Numbered from the stretch's first letter, positions 15,794 to 26,003 are shown. The stretch is 64,000 bases of DNA from Arenibacter antarcticus (GCF_041320605.1 NZ_CP166679.1:1736001-1800000), one strand, 5' to 3'. Notes: generated from the sequence alone by a model not told the origin. Numbers and translations are program-made.

Positions 15794-18544
15794 TTATACC
15801 TCTTTTTCTATTAAGGGAATTTCTGGATTACAGATTTCAGATATCAGTTTATTTAATACAGTGGTAAAAAGGGCAATAGTTTCTTGGGTAATTTTGTTAT
15901 CCTTGGTTCTGCTGCCCTTTTTTTCCTTTGTAGCAAAACTCAGTACCCCAGAATTTAAATTCTTAAAGGAAATTATACCTGCCTCTATGATTTGGATCGG
16001 CTTAGTGTCGTTATACATAAGTGCGTAACAGAGGAGCTGAAAGGCCTTGCTATAATCATAGTCCGCTACAATGGTATCCCAGTCCACTATTTCTACCTGA
16101 GGTTGGGTCACTCTCCCAGTTTTGTAATCTATAATTCTTAGTATTCCATCCTTTTCATCAATTCGGTCCAGCTTACCCTTCAAACTAACCGGAAATTCCA
16201 CACCGGGGACGGATAGGTGTATGCTCAGCTTTTCTTCAATTCCTAAAATTCGGATCTTATGTTGTTTTATCGCCTCCAATTCTAGTGTTAAAAAATTGCT
16301 GATATACCTAAGTACGACTTGATATGCTATTAGATTTTTTCCTCTGGAGATATCGCCTTCAGCAAAACTTTTTGCAAAATGGTGTAAGACGGTGGCTTTT
16401 ACCTGCCCTTTCATGGTCTGGATCATAGTTTGATCTAGAATCTGGTTCAGATAAGGCTTGTAAAGATCTTCCAAGCTATCGTGCACAATGGTTCCAAAGG
16501 TATTGCTGGCAACAGTTTCTTCTACTTCCATAACATCGTCTATCCCCAGAAGATTCCTTTTATAGAAATCTATCGGATTCCGAATGTAGTTGCTCAATGA
16601 AGTGGGGGAAAAGCCTTTAGTTGCATGGTTCTTAAGCAACTCCATAAGAGCGCTGTCCTTGTTGATGGATTGTAAGGTTTTAAGGGTGGGGCGTATCTCT
16701 GAAGCGGCAATGATCTCTGTAATATCAGGTATTTTATTTTCGTCGGTAAGGAGCTGAGTCAATAACCTACTTTTTTCCCCACCTTCTAACACGTCGGGTT
16801 CGGTATTATACACTAGGTATATATTTTTTGCCCTTTGTAAAAGTCGATAAAAATGGTAGGTATATACAGCGTCCTTCTCCTTGTAAGTGGGAAGTTTGTA
16901 ATACTTTTTTAGGTCGAATGGAATAAAAGAATTGTTCGATTTTCCCGATGGGAGTATGCCTTCATTGACAGAGGTTAAGATAATAGTTTCAAAGTCTAAC
17001 GCCCTACTTTCTAACATTCCCATAATCTGTAATCCTTCCAAGGGCTCTCCTTGGAAATCCAAGGTCTCCTTTCTAAGAAGTTCTGTGTACAAACTTTCCA
17101 TAGACCTTAGGTCATTTATAAAGGCATATTCTTCCACCATTTCCTGAAGTTGGTTAAAGAGCGAATAAAATTTGTAGAGATATTCTAAGCCAAGGGTGTC
17201 TTTGGACAATAAAAACGAATCTTTTAGCTGTAGTACAATCTTTTGGCAATTGACTAGGAAGTCGGACCCATTAGGTTTGTTTTCCAAGAAAATTAACTTT
17301 AAAAGGGTGTCTATTTCAGGAGAATCTGACTTTAGATTTTTGGGGTTCACAAAAGCCCAGTTGTTATTTTTTATGGTATCTATCAGTATAGTGGCGTGGT
17401 TTTTTTTGTTGTTCGTAAAGAGTATTTGAATATAAGGATGTGAAAGAAAGTCCAATATTTGTTGGAAATACCAACCTTGTGCATCCTTTTTAATTTGAAG
17501 GTCAAGATATTGGGAGAACAAGCTTGCCAAGGGCGTACTTGTTAAAGGGTAACCCATGGTAATATTTACGGTTTCAATTTCTTGGGGAATTGAGTTTAAG
17601 AGTGGGTTTAAAAGGTTTTCATCTCCCAGTATTATGGCAGTGTTTTTAAGGGTATCTGGATTTTCCTGCTGTATTTGCAATAATAGGTTGCCTACATATT
17701 TGGTTTGAGAAACATTTTTGGGTACCCCAATGATCTTAATATCCTTTTTATCGGAATAGTGATTGGTAATGCCTTTTAGGGGTTTGTTCTTTAGCCAAGG
17801 CCAGGTCTTTTGGTGTTGCCTTATAAAGTACCCCGCATCATGGATGGGGTCGTTAATGAAATAGGGGTCGCTATCCCAGAAAATCTCTGCCTTAGTTTTT
17901 GCTAGGATCTCTTGTATAATAAAAGATTCAGCTGTATTGAGGGCATTAAAACCAACAAAAATATGGGTTTTATTGCTGTTGTTCTCGAGGTATCGGGGCA
18001 ATTGCTCACAGGCCGTTCGGTATATAAGTCCCTGATGACCTAGGTTTTTGGCTTTTAGCAATTGGTTAAAGGTGTTGTACAGTGGATTTAACTGATTCCA
18101 AAACTGAATATAATTGGATATAATTTCTGATTTATCCTTTTGAAGCGACCAATGGTTTATCTCCTGTATATCAGCCAAATAAGAGAAAATATCCTTTGTA
18201 TCTATTAAATAGCGATCAATTTCATTAAAATCTTGAAGTAAGGTCTGGCCCCATTTGGCAAAAGTTGAAAAATTATCCTTTTGCTCCGTAGTAATGGATG
18301 AGTAAGCCTTGTACAAAGTGAATAATTGTTCTGGACTACTAGCTGTTTCCAACTCGGAGATATGCTCTACAAAGCTTTCTATACTATAGATTTTAGGTGC
18401 AAAAAGAGTTTTGTTGGAGGTTGTTGCCAAGGTGGTCCGCAGAACAGTCCCGGCCCTTTTACTGGGGAGTACCAATATTAACTCATCCAAGGAGGGGTAA
18501 GTGCTTAATAGATGGTCTACAAGCTGCTGAAGAAAACTTTTCAC
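15794..18544 (-). CDS. addB: AddB-like helicase-nuclease subunit (PD-(D/E)XK)
   Basis: 916 residues. The N-terminus (ILVLPSKRAGTVLRTTLA) is the degenerate helicase start of AddB/RexB proteins; the C-terminus is a RecB-type nuclease with FGTIVHDSLEDLY, LKGKLDRID (about 793), IIDYKTG (about 806) and KAFQLLCYAL (about 836). AddAB resects double-strand breaks for RecA. The four-Cys iron-sulphur cluster of Bacillus AddB is not seen here, as in many Bacteroidetes homologues. The AddA-like partner is encoded 2.9 kb away on the same strand, with ompA and kbl in between. Confidence 0.85.
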   Translation of the reverse strand: MKSFLQQLVDHLLSTYPSLDELILVLPSKRAGTVLRTTLATTSNKTLFAPKIYSIESFVEHISELETASSPEQLFTLYKAYSSITTEQKDNFSTFAKWGQTLLQDFNEIDRYLIDTKDIFSYLADIQEINHWSLQKDKSEIISNYIQFWNQLNPLYNTFNQLLKAKNLGHQGLIYRTACEQLPRYLENNSNKTHIFVGFNALNTAESFIIQEILAKTKAEIFWDSDPYFINDPIHDAGYFIRQHQKTWPWLKNKPLKGITNHYSDKKDIKIIGVPKNVSQTKYVGNLLLQIQQENPDTLKNTAIILGDENLLNPLLNSIPQEIETVNITMGYPLTSTPLASLFSQYLDLQIKKDAQGWYFQQILDFLSHPYIQILFTNNKKNHATILIDTIKNNNWAFVNPKNLKSDSPEIDTLLKLIFLENKPNGSDFLVNCQKIVLQLKDSFLLSKDTLGLEYLYKFYSLFNQLQEMVEEYAFINDLRSMESLYTELLRKETLDFQGEPLEGLQIMGMLESRALDFETIILTSVNEGILPSGKSNNSFIPFDLKKYYKLPTYKEKDAVYTYHFYRLLQRAKNIYLVYNTEPDVLEGGEKSRLLTQLLTDENKIPDITEIIAASEIRPTLKTLQSINKDSALMELLKNHATKGFSPTSLSNYIRNPIDFYKRNLLGIDDVMEVEETVASNTFGTIVHDSLEDLYKPYLNQILDQTMIQTMKGQVKATVLHHFAKSFAEGDISRGKNLIAYQVVLRYISNFLTLELEAIKQHKIRILGIEEKLSIHLSVPGVEFPVSLKGKLDRIDEKDGILRIIDYKTGRVTQPQVEIVDWDTIVADYDYSKAFQLLCYALMYNDTKPIQIIEAGIISFKNLNSGVLSFATKEKKGSRTKDNKITQETIALFTTVLNKLISEICNPEIPLIEKEV

Positions 18545-18694
18545 AAATGGTTTTTTTTGGCAATTAATATACAGGTTAAATATAGGGTATAGTATGCATT
18601 TAACATTGTTGTAGCTGGCTTAATATTATAGAGAAACTTTGTGTTGAGTAAAGATCTATTTGGAACTAATTGGCGTTTAAATATATTCCATAAA

Positions 18695-18720
18695 AAAAGC
18701 TCCGCGATTGCGGAGCTTTT
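18695..18720. terminator. Bidirectional terminator of ompA
   Basis: An 11-bp GC-rich stem (18695-18705 with 18710-18720, loop GATT) with an A-run on the left and T-run on the right. It lies 28 bp beyond the OmpA stop codon and would end minus-strand transcription before the AddB-like gene. Confidence 0.9.
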
Positions 18721-18747
18721 AAATATAGTATTAAAAATAACTGGTGA

Positions 18748-20088
18748 TTACTTTACCAAGTTAATTTCAACTCTTCTGTTTTGTGCTCTACCTTTAGAGG
18801 TATTGTTGGTAGCTATTGGCTTATCCTCACCGTAACCGATTGCAGATAATCTGAATTCTTCGATTCCTTTCTCTACCAAGAACGTTTTAACTGAAAGCGC
18901 TCTAGACTCAGAAAGTTTTTGGTTTAAAGAGTTGCTACCTACACTGTCAGTATGGCCTTCTACTGTAAATTTAGCAGTAGGGTACTCTTTAAGTATAGTG
19001 ATAATGTCAACCATTACAGAAGTAGATTCTGCTTTGATAGAAGATTTCCCAGTATCAAATAAGATTGTTTTAGCAAATTCGTTCAATTGCTTCTGAACTT
19101 CTTCAGTAACCTCAGGACAACCTTGGTTAGCTACAGTTCCAGCAACATTTGGACATTTATCATCTTTGTCTAATACGCCGTCTCCGTCAGCATCAGCCCA
19201 TGGACAACCTTTGTTTGCAGCAGGACCAGCTTCATTAGGACACTCATCATCCTTATCGGCAACACCGTCACCATCAGCATCAGGACAACCAGCTAAAGCA
19301 GCAAGACCAGCTTCGTTTGGACAAGCATCATCTTTGTCAGCAACACCGTCACCGTCAGAATCAGGACATCCGTTCAATTCTTTTGGACCAGCTTCGTTAG
19401 GACAAGCATCTTTGCTATCCTCAATACCGTCACCGTCAGAATCTGGACAACCGTTGAATGCTTCTAAACCAGCAACCTCAGGACAAGCATCATCTTTGTC
19501 GTATATACCGTCACCATCAGTGTCAGTACCACCAAATTTAATAGCTATACCAGCCATATGTTGGAAATGCTTAGTTAAATAATCTTCGAAAGCGTGCTTG
19601 TAAGAAGTTTGTAAAGTTAAACCGATGTTCTCGGTGAACCAAACATTAACTCCAACACCACCATTTACAGTACCAGCACCTATTTCATCAATCCAAGTAT
19701 AACCACCACCTATTTCAACGAAAGGATCAATTACGGTGCTATTTAAGAAGTTATATTTTATGGTACCATCAACAGCGTAGTGAGACAAATCGTCAACACT
19801 TGTATCTCCTAATTTATCGATACGGTTCAAGGAACCTCTTGCGCCAATAGAAAAACCACTACCTACATACTTTGATACTCCAACATAAGAAATAGACGGA
19901 AGCATATTCCAATGGTCTGTTGCATTAAAGAATTCATTCCCAAAGCTACTGTAATCTTCAGTAGGGTAAACGTCAATTGCGTTTGCTCCGAAACTTACTT
20001 GCCATGGGTTATTCTCGTCTTGCGCTTGTACGTTGTTAGTACCTACGATAAGTAAGGCAACAACCAATAATTTGCTAAGATGTTTCAT
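18748..20088 (-). CDS. OmpA family outer-membrane protein with calcium-binding type-3 repeats
   Basis: About 446 residues from MKHLSK; a longer start at 20127 would put 13 residues before a normal signal peptide ([18 protein letters not shown]). The N-terminal half is a beta-barrel ([14 protein letters not shown] to the glycine-rich [17 protein letters not shown] region). Five thrombospondin type-3-like Ca2+-binding repeats follow ([15 protein letters not shown] and relatives). The C-terminal OmpA domain has [20 protein letters not shown] and [11 protein letters not shown], which bind peptidoglycan. It anchors the outer membrane to the wall. A very good promoter and a strong terminator make it an independent, probably abundant transcript. 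Confidence 0.93.
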   Translation of the reverse strand: MKHLSKLLVVALLIVGTNNVQAQDENNPWQVSFGANAIDVYPTEDYSSFGNEFFNATDHWNMLPSISYVGVSKYVGSGFSIGARGSLNRIDKLGDTSVDDLSHYAVDGTIKYNFLNSTVIDPFVEIGGGYTWIDEIGAGTVNGGVGVNVWFTENIGLTLQTSYKHAFEDYLTKHFQHMAGIAIKFGGTDTDGDGIYDKDDACPEVAGLEAFNGCPDSDGDGIEDSKDACPNEAGPKELNGCPDSDGDGVADKDDACPNEAGLAALAGCPDADGDGVADKDDECPNEAGPAANKGCPWADADGDGVLDKDDKCPNVAGTVANQGCPEVTEEVQKQLNEFAKTILFDTGKSSIKAESTSVMVDIITILKEYPTAKFTVEGHTDSVGSNSLNQKLSESRALSVKTFLVEKGIEEFRLSAIGYGEDKPIATNNTSKGRAQNRRVEINLVK

Positions 20089-20126
20089 GTTCGATTTTTT
20101 AAGTTTATTTAAGTGTTTATTGACCA

Positions 20127-20157
20127 CAAATGTAAGTTGTTAAATATTATTAACAAA
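20127..20157 (-). promoter_or_regulatory. Promoter of ompA
   Basis: On the minus strand TTTTG-N19-TACATTTG is a full match to the Bacteroidetes TTTG/TAnnTTTG consensus. The predicted start is about 33 nt upstream of the ompA ATG. Confidence 0.8.
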
Positions 20158-20205
20158 ATCATTATCTTAAAATTTTTAACGCTATTAATAGGAGAATAGC
20201 CTCAA

Positions 20206-21399
20206 TTAAATTATTTTTAAGGTTTTTCCCACTTCAGTGAACGCCTTTATCGCATGATTAAGGTGCTCAATACTATGCGCAGCAGACAGTTGCACACGTA
20301 TTCTTGCTTTTCCTTTAGGGACTACGGGAAAAAAGAAACCAATTACATATATCCCTTTTTCCAACAGCATTTCGGCCATCTGTTGAGATAATTTGGCGTC
20401 GTAGAGCATTACAGGGACAATTGCAGAGTCACCATCTATGATGTCGAAACCAGCTTTCTTTATCCCTTCCTTAAAGTATTTAGTATTTTGCTCCAATTTA
20501 TCCCTTAGGGTGGTATCTTTTTCCAGCATTTCAAAAACCTTGATGGAGGCGCCTACTATTGCAGGGGCCAAGGAGTTGGAAAATAAATAAGGCCTAGAGC
20601 GTTGTCTTAATAGATCAATAATCTCTTGTTTTCCGGTGGTGTATCCGCCCATAGCTCCTCCCATTGCCTTGCCCAAAGTTCCTGTAATGATATCTATCCT
20701 CCCCATTACATTCTTTTCTTCCAAAGTTCCTTTGCCTGTTGGACCGATAAAGCCTGTTGCATGGCATTCATCTATCATTACCATGGCGTCGTATTGTTCT
20801 GCCAGAACACAGATTTCATCCAAGGGAGCTACTAGGCCATCCATAGAAAATACCCCGTCGGTCACGATCAATTTAAATCGGGCATTATCTGCATTGGCCT
20901 GTTTTAATTGCATTTCCAAATCCGCCATATCACTGTTGGCATATCGGTAACGTTTTGCCTTACACAAGCGCACACCATCTATTATGGAGGCATGGTTTAG
21001 TGAGTCCGAAATGATGGCATCCTCTGGGCCTAATAAAGGTTCAAAGACTCCGCCATTGGCATCAAAGGCTGCGGCGTATAATATTGTGTCCTCGGTGCCG
21101 TAGAATTCCGATATCTTTTTTTCCAATGTTTTATGGATGTCCTGAGTACCACAAATAAAACGCACGGACGACATTCCAAATCCATGGGAGTCTAAAGTGT
21201 CCTTTGCCGCCTGAATAACCTCTGGGTGGGACGAAAGTCCCAAATAGTTGTTTGCACAAAAGTTGATTACCTCCTGCCCAGTAGATATTTTGATTACCGC
21301 GTCTTGAGGGGAGGTAATAATTCTTTCCTCTTTGTAAAGTCCCGCTTCCTTAATGGCGGCCAATTCTTTCTGTAAGTGTAATTTGATATTTCCGTACAT
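20206..21399 (-). CDS. kbl: 2-amino-3-ketobutyrate CoA ligase (glycine C-acetyltransferase)
   Basis: A 397-residue PLP enzyme of the alpha-oxoamine synthase family. The Schiff-base lysine is K244 in [13 protein letters not shown]; other marks are the NYLGLSSHP start, [14 protein letters not shown] and [17 protein letters not shown]. It splits 2-amino-3-ketobutyrate with CoA into glycine and acetyl-CoA, the second step of threonine breakdown; the length equals E. coli Kbl. Threonine dehydrogenase is not next to it. It lies 8 bp downstream of the AddA-like gene and is probably co-transcribed with it. Confidence 0.95.
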   Translation of the reverse strand: MYGNIKLHLQKELAAIKEAGLYKEERIITSPQDAVIKISTGQEVINFCANNYLGLSSHPEVIQAAKDTLDSHGFGMSSVRFICGTQDIHKTLEKKISEFYGTEDTILYAAAFDANGGVFEPLLGPEDAIISDSLNHASIIDGVRLCKAKRYRYANSDMADLEMQLKQANADNARFKLIVTDGVFSMDGLVAPLDEICVLAEQYDAMVMIDECHATGFIGPTGKGTLEEKNVMGRIDIITGTLGKAMGGAMGGYTTGKQEIIDLLRQRSRPYLFSNSLAPAIVGASIKVFEMLEKDTTLRDKLEQNTKYFKEGIKKAGFDIIDGDSAIVPVMLYDAKLSQQMAEMLLEKGIYVIGFFFPVVPKGKARIRVQLSAAHSIEHLNHAIKAFTEVGKTLKII

Positions 21400-21407
21400 A
21401 ATTATTA

Positions 21408-24400
21408 TTAAATAAAGTCTAATATAATATCCTCGTTGATATAAACAATTATTTTCTTCTCTATTTCATAACCCATTGCCTCCAACGCATCTGCATAGGC
21501 GTATAGTTGCTGGTGGTATGCTGTATTTTTCTTCCCAGTCTTGTAATCTATAATAGTGGCCCTAATGTTGTTCAATACGATACGGTCTGGGCGTAGGATC
21601 TTTCCGCTTTTGGTAAGTATATCCTGTTCGTTCATGACTGTTTGGTCACCGCTATAGTATTTTATCAGGTCTGGGTGTTCTACTATTGCAGAGACCTTCT
21701 TCACTATTTCTATTCGGTCTCCCTCGGGAAGATCTCCATTTTTTATGGCGCCTCTAATGGCATTCCCGATATCTTCCTTGGTTTTTATCAGCCCCATAAC
21801 CAAGTGCACGAGATTCCCTTTATTTATGGCGCTTTCCCTGTCGGTGTCCCATAATGCTCCGGAGGTAGTCAAAATACGAAATTCTGGACGGTCCTTACAA
21901 CTATATAGGTACGGAATGTTTTCTTGGGGATCAGTTAATTTTAAGTTGTTTCCTGCCATTTCCAAATCCCCAAACTGATACAGCAACTTGCTTTCTTCCC
22001 AAAGTCCCTTTTCCTTAAGGTAGTGGATAAACAATCCTGAATAATATTTTGTTTTGTGCTCTCCTTTCTGGGTAAGATCTTTTTTAGTGATAATATAGAG
22101 GCCTTTTTCGGCTCTGGTTAACGCTACATACAAAAGATTAAAGGCGTCCAGCTCCAGTTTGTGCTGTTCCTGGTTATATATGGTTTCTGCCGTACCACCA
22201 TAAGTAAGTACTTCTTGATTCTTGTTGATCAATAGTTCTGGGAAGCCATTAAAAGATTCTTCAGGAACGGGCATCCACAACTTGGGATCAATTTCTTCAT
22301 AAATGTAGGAATTGGCAAATGGAAAGATTACTATGGGAAACTCTAGACCTTTAGATTTATGGATGGTCATGATTTGCACGGCATCCACATTTTCGGGAGC
22401 GGTGATACTCAGCGATTTTTTCTTTTTTTCCCAATGAGTTAAAAACACCTGGCTATTGGCACCATCATTCTGTTCTACCTCCTGCACAACATCTAACAGG
22501 TAGGTAATATAGGCATCTGAAGCTTCTGCTAGATCAAATTTCTTGATTGCTTGTTCAAAGCCATCATAAACAGAGGATTGTTTTAAAGTTTCAATATTAA
22601 ATCCGTAATTGTCCCATAATAATTTAGCAACATCCGTGAGGTGGTTGTTAATATGACTGTGTAAATTCTTTTCTCCCTTAAAAAGAAAGGCTATAATTCC
22701 AAAGCAAATTTCCAAATCCATAGGCTGAAGACTGAAACGAAGAAGGTCTATTAAAAACCGGACCTTGGGATTGCTATTCAGTAACAGGGTTTCAGATGAA
22801 ATTATGGGAATATTGCGCTGCATTAAAAAATCTGCCAATAAGATGCCTTGCTTTTTTTTCCGGGTAAGGATGCAGATGTCTCTTAGGGAATATTTTTTTT
22901 CCAGAATTTGCTCCAAGGTATTTAATACGCCTTTGCAATACACTTCCCCCTCGTCCAGATCATCATCGCCTTCTATAAAGGAAAGTTGGACCATTCCACC
23001 CTTTTTGTTGTTGTAGGTTTGTTGGTTCCCTTCTAAAAACAAGTTATTGTAAGTGCTGTTTTCCAAAAACGGACTGGTAATCGTAAAGAAATCATTATTG
23101 AATTTAATGACCTCTACATGACTTCTGTAGTTGGCAGGAAGGTTTGTTGTTGAAGGTGAAAATACGAACGGATTTTCATTTAAGTTGATGAGATTAAGGA
23201 ATTGTTCGGCCTTTCCTCCCCTCCAGCGGTAAATAGCTTGTTTGGCATCCCCTACTAGCATTAGGGAACCAATTTTCCCCAAATCATCCTCACTTTCCAA
23301 GGCGTTTCCTATCAGCGGAGTAAGATTGTTCCATTGCATTTGGGAAGTGTCCTGAAATTCATCTATAAAATAATGTCTGTATTTCTCCCCAATACGTTCA
23401 TAGATAAACGGCGCAGGTTGATCTTTTATCTCGTTGGATATAAGACTGTTAAAAGAGGATATTGGTAGCAAGTCCCGTTCCAGTTCTAAATCTTTTAATT
23501 CTTGTTGAATGGCGTTCAATACGGTTAAGGGCACCAGATTGTTGTACGCATTCCGCATCAATGACATAGCGCTGTGGTTTTCTTTAATCTGCTGAAAATA
23601 GGTATTGAACTGGGAATGGAGTCCGTCCAATATGTCCTTTATTCCTTGTAGACATGTTTTGGTATACAAGGGGTCTGTGCTAAAATTCTGCTTCCATCCC
23701 GCATTAAAATCCATTTTTAAATCGCCCGAAGCTATTTTTTGAATGAATTTCGGAAAGTAGCTCGACTTAAAGTTGTTGAATTCCAAGCCGTTTTCATCCA
23801 GAATACTAAGGATACTGTTGGCGTCTTCCGTGATAACTTGCTCTAAGGCCTTTGTGTTTTGGATCAAGGTCGATCTTAGGCGGAGAAAATCATCGATCTT
23901 TTTTCCCTCCAATTTTATAAGGTGGGGGGTATGATTTTCATTGAAGAGCAATTTTCCAACCTTGTGAAGGTCAATAGCGATATCCCAACTTTTGTCATCG
24001 TCAATTTTTTCTAGGGCAAAGTCCACCAAAACCTTGGTAAGCTCCCTATTACTACCTGCCTTATTAATCAGCTTGGCAATAGCCTCATCCAATAAGAGAT
24101 CGGTGTCTAGCACCACCTCAAAATTTTGAGGCAACTTTAAGTCCTTGGCAAATGCTCTTATAAGGCGGTGGGTAAATTTATCGATGGTAGAAACATCAAA
24201 AAAGGCATAATTGTGCAAAATTTCCTTAAGGGCTTGCCTAGACCTGTTTTGTAGTGTGGGGATTGCAACTCCTAACTCTTTAGATATGTCCAACAACATA
24301 GCAGGGGGTTCGATAGTTTCATTTTTCTTGCCAAAATCAAAAAGACTTCCCAAAATACGCTGCTTCATTTCATTTACCGCTTTGTTGGTAAACGTTATGG

Positions 24401-24527
24401 CTAAAATATTTCGGTAGCTCTTATTAAAATCGGTGGATAGGATGATTTTAAGGTATTCTTTGGCAAGGGTATAGGTCTTTCCGGAGCCGGCAGATGCGTT
24501 ATATATTTTGTAAGGAGCCTCTTGCAC
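21408..24527 (-). CDS. addA: AddA-like UvrD-family helicase-nuclease
   Basis: 1039 residues. SF1 helicase motifs are in order: [15 protein letters not shown] (Walker A, about residue 11), [31 protein letters not shown] (Walker B), [32 protein letters not shown] and [17 protein letters not shown]-terminal RecB-like nuclease has RPDRIVLN and IIDYKTG (about 994). This is the AddA layout, with helicase and nuclease on one chain, and pairs with the AddB-like protein for break repair. The start codon is GTG. The sod gene starts divergently 120 bp upstream. Confidence 0.88.
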   Translation of the reverse strand: MQEAPYKIYNASAGSGKTYTLAKEYLKIILSTDFNKSYRNILAITFTNKAVNEMKQRILGSLFDFGKKNETIEPPAMLLDISKELGVAIPTLQNRSRQALKEILHNYAFFDVSTIDKFTHRLIRAFAKDLKLPQNFEVVLDTDLLLDEAIAKLINKAGSNRELTKVLVDFALEKIDDDKSWDIAIDLHKVGKLLFNENHTPHLIKLEGKKIDDFLRLRSTLIQNTKALEQVITEDANSILSILDENGLEFNNFKSSYFPKFIQKIASGDLKMDFNAGWKQNFSTDPLYTKTCLQGIKDILDGLHSQFNTYFQQIKENHSAMSLMRNAYNNLVPLTVLNAIQQELKDLELERDLLPISSFNSLISNEIKDQPAPFIYERIGEKYRHYFIDEFQDTSQMQWNNLTPLIGNALESEDDLGKIGSLMLVGDAKQAIYRWRGGKAEQFLNLINLNENPFVFSPSTTNLPANYRSHVEVIKFNNDFFTITSPFLENSTYNNLFLEGNQQTYNNKKGGMVQLSFIEGDDDLDEGEVYCKGVLNTLEQILEKKYSLRDICILTRKKKQGILLADFLMQRNIPIISSETLLLNSNPKVRFLIDLLRFSLQPMDLEICFGIIAFLFKGEKNLHSHINNHLTDVAKLLWDNYGFNIETLKQSSVYDGFEQAIKKFDLAEASDAYITYLLDVVQEVEQNDGANSQVFLTHWEKKKKSLSITAPENVDAVQIMTIHKSKGLEFPIVIFPFANSYIYEEIDPKLWMPVPEESFNGFPELLINKNQEVLTYGGTAETIYNQEQHKLELDAFNLLYVALTRAEKGLYIITKKDLTQKGEHKTKYYSGLFIHYLKEKGLWEESKLLYQFGDLEMAGNNLKLTDPQENIPYLYSCKDRPEFRILTTSGALWDTDRESAINKGNLVHLVMGLIKTKEDIGNAIRGAIKNGDLPEGDRIEIVKKVSAIVEHPDLIKYYSGDQTVMNEQDILTKSGKILRPDRIVLNNIRATIIDYKTGKKNTAYHQQLYAYADALEAMGYEIEKKIIVYINEDIILDFI

Positions 24528-24580
24528 GTTGTTTTAGCCGCAAATTAAGCAATAATCAATAGTTCTTAACAAATAATTAG

Positions 24581-24610
24581 CTGAAATTCTTACATAAATC
24601 CTTAATTTTG
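24581..24610 (+). promoter_or_regulatory. Promoter of the superoxide dismutase gene
   Basis: CTG-N19-TAATTTTG: a perfect TAnnTTTG box with the 19-nt spacing used elsewhere in this window. The predicted 5' leader is about 30 nt. Confidence 0.6.
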
Positions 24611-24646
24611 GGAAAGAACATTTTTTAACTTAAAAACAATACAATT

Positions 24647-25255
24647 ATGGCTTTTGAATTACCGAAGTTACCTTATGCGTATGACGCACTAGAACCACAT
24701 ATTGATGCTAGAACAATGGAGATTCACCACACCAAGCACCACAATGGGTATACCACCAATTTGAACAATGCCATTGAAGGTACAGATATGGCTGATAAAT
24801 CCATTTTGGATTTATTGAAAAATATGGATATGTCCAATGCTGCAGTAAGAAACAACGGTGGTGGATTTTACAACCATTCATTATTTTGGGATATCATGTC
24901 CCCAGACGGAGGCGGCGAGCCTGTTGGGGAATTAGGCGAGGCTATAAAATCTAGTTTCGGATCTTTCGAGTCTTTTAAGGATGCTTTTTCTAAAGCAGCA
25001 GGAACTAGATTTGGATCTGGTTGGGCTTGGTTGTGTGTTCACAAAGGTGGTAAATTGGAAATATGTTCTACACCAAACCAAGACAATCCCCTTATGCCGG
25101 AAACTGGCTGTGGTGGATTCCCAATTTTGGGCTTGGATGTATGGGAGCATGCTTATTACTTGAACTATCAGAATAGAAGACCCGATTACATAAATGCCTT
25201 TTTCAATGTAGTTAATTGGGAAAAAGTTGCCGCTGCTTACGGAAAAAATAAGTAA
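24647..25255 (+). CDS. sodA: Superoxide dismutase (Mn/Fe)
   Basis: 202 residues, the standard length. The metal ligands are His27 (MEIHHTKHH), His77 (FYNHSLFW), Asp164 and His168 (DVWEHAYYL signature). It dismutates superoxide in the cytoplasm; there is no signal peptide. Residues alone do not settle the choice of Mn or Fe. It is a single-gene transcript with its own promoter and a strong terminator, divergent from the AddA-like gene. Confidence 0.96.
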   Translation: MAFELPKLPYAYDALEPHIDARTMEIHHTKHHNGYTTNLNNAIEGTDMADKSILDLLKNMDMSNAAVRNNGGGFYNHSLFWDIMSPDGGGEPVGELGEAIKSSFGSFESFKDAFSKAAGTRFGSGWAWLCVHKGGKLEICSTPNQDNPLMPETGCGGFPILGLDVWEHAYYLNYQNRRPDYINAFFNVVNWEKVAAAYGKNK

Positions 25256-25310
25256 TCAATACTATTGCCCTAGGCTGACATAGTTATGTTATATTGGGGA
25301 GTAGAGATTT

Positions 25311-25347
25311 AAAAGTCCCGTCTTAATCATTTAAGGCGGGACTTTTT
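25311..25347 (+). terminator. Terminator of the superoxide dismutase gene
   Basis: A 16-bp stem with one G-T pair (25311-25326 with 25331-25346, loop TCAT) followed by a T-run, 55 bp after the sod stop codon. Confidence 0.9.
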
Positions 25348-25359
25348 TGTGGCTACATA

Positions 25360-25432
25360 ATAGAAAAGGGTGGAGAAACTCCACCCTTTTCATCCCAAAT
25401 CTTACCATAAACTTAACCTACTTATGCTATGG
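25360..25432 (-). ncRNA. Candidate small RNA, copy 1 of 3
   Basis: Predicted minus-strand RNA of about 73 nt. The 5' part (25394-25432) is nearly identical in all three copies. The 3' end is a 12-bp hairpin (25364-25375 with 25379-25390) followed by a short T-rich tail. A -7-like box TATTTTAG (25438-25445) stands 5 nt before the 5' end, with TTG 19 nt further upstream (25465-25467). The 5' end CCATA can pair with TATGG at the end of the conserved part. No protein-coding sense is evident. Confidence 0.65.
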
Positions 25433-25437
25433 CGCGA

Positions 25438-25467
25438 CTAAAATAGTGGTATTGGGAGAAATAACAA
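25438..25467 (-). promoter_or_regulatory. Promoter of small RNA copy 1
   Basis: TTG-N19-TATTTTAG on the minus strand; the first conserved base of the RNA lies 6 nt after the box. Confidence 0.55.
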
Positions 25468-25606
25468 AAATATTTTGGGAAATTTTATAGGAATTCGGAC
25501 TCTGTAATAGGCAGGTTTTAAGAGAACTGCTAAGCTTTGTGTTAAAATAGAGCAGTATTATTTGAAATACCTTTTCATTAGGCCTTGCAGTGGTGCACTA
25601 GTACTA

Positions 25607-25680
25607 AAAATAAAAAGGCAGAGCTTAGCTCTGCCTTTTACCCCAAATCTTACCATGAACTTAACCTACTTATGCTATGG
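25607..25680 (-). ncRNA. Candidate small RNA, copy 2 of 3
   Basis: Same design as copy 1: a near-identical 39-nt 5' part (25641-25680), then a 12-bp hairpin of different sequence (25613-25624 with 25628-25639, loop TTA) and a long T-rich tail (complement of 25606-25616). A -7-like box TAATTTCG lies at 25686-25693, again 5 nt before the 5' end, with TTC 19 nt upstream (25713-25715). The stem is conserved by pairing, not by sequence, which argues for an RNA terminator. Confidence 0.7.
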
Positions 25681-25685
25681 TCCTT

Positions 25686-25715
25686 CGAAATTAAGGTAAC
25701 TATTTAGATTGGGAA
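25686..25715 (-). promoter_or_regulatory. Promoter of small RNA copy 2
   Basis: TTC-N19-TAATTTCG on the minus strand, at the same distance from the RNA start as in the other copies. Confidence 0.5.
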
Positions 25716-25825
25716 AAGGTATTGGATGAATGTCTTTTTAAAAGGTTGAAATACGTCATTTCAGATAAAGTGGTACAATTTTTCGACAAATGGAATTTGG
25801 CTGTAAAGAAGCTAAATTTTGGCCA

Positions 25826-25898
25826 ATAAAAAAGGCGGAGAAATCTCCACCTTTTTTGCCCCAAATCTTACCATGAACTTAACCTACTTATGCTATGG
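25826..25898 (-). ncRNA. Candidate small RNA, copy 3 of 3
   Basis: The third copy. Conserved 5' part at 25859-25898, hairpin 25828-25840 with 25845-25857 (one C-A mismatch, loop AAAT) and a six-T tail. The -7-like box TAACTTGG is at 25904-25911, with CTG 19 nt upstream (25931-25933). The octamer GTATTTCA occurs 68 nt upstream of the 5' end, as it does 67 nt upstream of copy 2. Confidence 0.68.
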
Positions 25899-25903
25899 CA
25901 ATG

Positions 25904-25933
25904 CCAAGTTAGTGGTGCTCAGTGCTATTCCAG
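25904..25933 (-). promoter_or_regulatory. Promoter of small RNA copy 3
   Basis: CTG-N19-TAACTTGG on the minus strand; same geometry as copies 1 and 2. Confidence 0.5.
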
Positions 25934-26003
25934 CTATAAACACGTCAAAAAGTGTCTTTTATCGATGAAATACCTTTTTTGTTAGCATTAAGATAATTTT
26001 ATG

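Larger units (their letters stand above)
25360..25973 (-). repeat. Tandem triplication of a 218-248 bp unit
   Basis: The three RNA units begin at 25432, 25680 and 25898, i.e. periods of 248 and 218 bp. Besides the RNA, each unit carries GTATTTCA (complement of TGAAATAC at 25563, 25747 and 25966). The spacers are otherwise diverged, so the duplication is old while the RNA part stayed nearly unchanged. Confidence 0.75.

Noticed and set aside
19166-19582. 138-codon open frame on the plus strand
   Set aside because: It is antisense to the repetitive calcium-binding repeats of the OmpA protein and has only repeated Ser/Pro-rich text.
25394-25898. CRISPR-like array
   Set aside because: Only three copies, spacing 218-248 bp, and each copy has its own hairpin and promoter-like box; this does not fit repeat-spacer structure.
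25360-25898. Short peptide starting MVRFG in each small RNA copy
   Set aside because: The reading frame diverges after five codons because the hairpins differ, while the nucleotides upstream of the ATG are just as conserved; an RNA function explains the pattern better.
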